From Aporrectodea caliginosa (Eukaryota; Annelida; Clitellata; Crassiclitellata; Lumbricidae), in NCBI GenBank assembly GCA_020284085.1, contig JACEVL010001174.1, forward strand, positions 1 through 64,000: a DNA stretch of 64,000 nucleotides. The letters are read 5' to 3'. The notes beneath the pieces are model-generated. The model ran no database searches and was not told the DNA's origin. It was given only the letters and a program-made list of their open reading frames with translations. Made by a program: the position numbers and the translations under genes. Positions within the stretch are counted from its first letter, which is position 1; every line of letters starts with the position of its first letter. This document shows, in pieces, positions 63,307 through 64,000 of this stretch.

Positions 63307-64000
63307 CTGCAACGAAAAGCAAAGAAAATTTGTTGAAATCAATCGGCTCCTGTTTACTTTCTTACTTTTATTTACAAAGTGACGCAGGGAGACAATCTTA
63401 TCCCCCATTACTGCAACAAGTAAGTCTTCCCCATCCCATCTTGTTTTGTCCCCATCCCCACAGGTTGTCTACCGATCCCACCCCATAGAACTATATCACA
63501 TTCCCTGCAAAAAGTTTTCACCAATAAAATTTATAAAAAAAAACAAATTTTAACTTACCAGGCTATTTGTATTGCTAATTGAATTAATAAAACACTCACA
63601 AAAAACAGATTATCTGAAAGAAAGGTTACACTATAGTCTATAAGGTGTAGTCTGATTTCTAATGTAACAATACATTCAAACAACACTTTTATCCAATTTC
63701 CTCATGGAACCCTTGTCATCCCATCACCGCACCCTAGGGTTCCATGGAACACACTTTGGGAAACACTGTGTCTAGAGTATGTCTGTCCTTCAAAATCTTT
63801 TCTCTTATTCATTCAGACCTAAAACTGATTCAAACTGCCTCAATGGTGTTTTTGTGCGCCTGGGAACATGTTCCCAGCTCCAAAACTTATTGCTTTGAGG
63901 TGCTGGCACGGACAACTTCGTTTAACAGAGGGCCGCCCTAAAATTTTCAGGGCAACTCAGGGCCGTATGCCAATTGCGGGCTAATTTTAGCAGATTCATT
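63307..64000 (-). other. Makorin last intron, with a hAT-like terminus
   Basis: No further makorin exon is recognised. At 63735-63769 the plus strand reads GGAACACACTTTGGGAAACACTG; its reverse complement starts CAGTGTTTCCCAAAG, a common hAT terminus. The partner end was not found. Confidence 0.5.

Overview
The window is eukaryotic. Genes are split by many GT-AG introns, intergenic and intronic DNA is AT-rich and full of tRNA-derived SINEs, hAT-type MITEs, LINE 3' ends and micro/minisatellites, and nothing has bacterial gene organisation. The proteins (FACT subunit SPT16, HSBP1, NF-YA, makorin, a MORN1-like protein) are animal-like. Repeat content, intron sizes and the frequent short motif AGGCCTA fit a marine invertebrate, possibly an echinoderm or hemichordate. 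That placement is an impression, not a result.

Layout. (1) 347-2743, plus: complete three-exon HSBP1 gene (heat-shock-factor-binding protein, 74 aa). Its second intron has the signals of a minor-spliceosome AT-AC intron (starts ATATCCTTT, ends AC) and carries a large tetranucleotide repeat. (2) 2.8-7.7 kb: SINEs, an unrecognised coiled-coil ORF behind a TATA box, and a 9-bp satellite. (3) 7900-33524, plus: complete SUPT16H/SPT16, reconstructed as 27 coding exons, 3357 nt and 1118 aa, in frame throughout. It includes a 9-nt microexon and a tandem (NAGNAG) acceptor in the acidic tail, and its introns hold most of the SINEs and MITEs. (4) 35633-36948, plus: first two exons of a MORN1-like gene. 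No further exons were found before the next gene. (5) 37-50 kb: a 1.43-kb hAT element with perfect 8-bp target duplication inside a SINE, a 3.7-kb 27-bp polypyrimidine minisatellite, LINE 3' ends, two more hAT MITEs, a 57-bp minisatellite. (6) 50150-56038, minus: NF-YA, six coding exons, with one GC-AG intron and CCAAT boxes upstream. (7) 58.1-60.9 kb: a tandem array of about twelve units, each with a CACGTG E-box and an (AAT)n tract. (8) 62982-63306, minus: last exon of a makorin gene whose remainder lies beyond the window.

The genes do not form one pathway, though HSBP1 (stress transcription), FACT (nucleosome handling) and NF-Y (CCAAT transcription factor) all act in transcription. The most interesting points are the AT-AC intron of HSBP1, the microexon/NAGNAG pair in SPT16, the nested hAT element, the truncated MORN1 gene, the GC-AG intron, DNA-contact substitution and possible autoregulation of NF-YA, and the E-box array.
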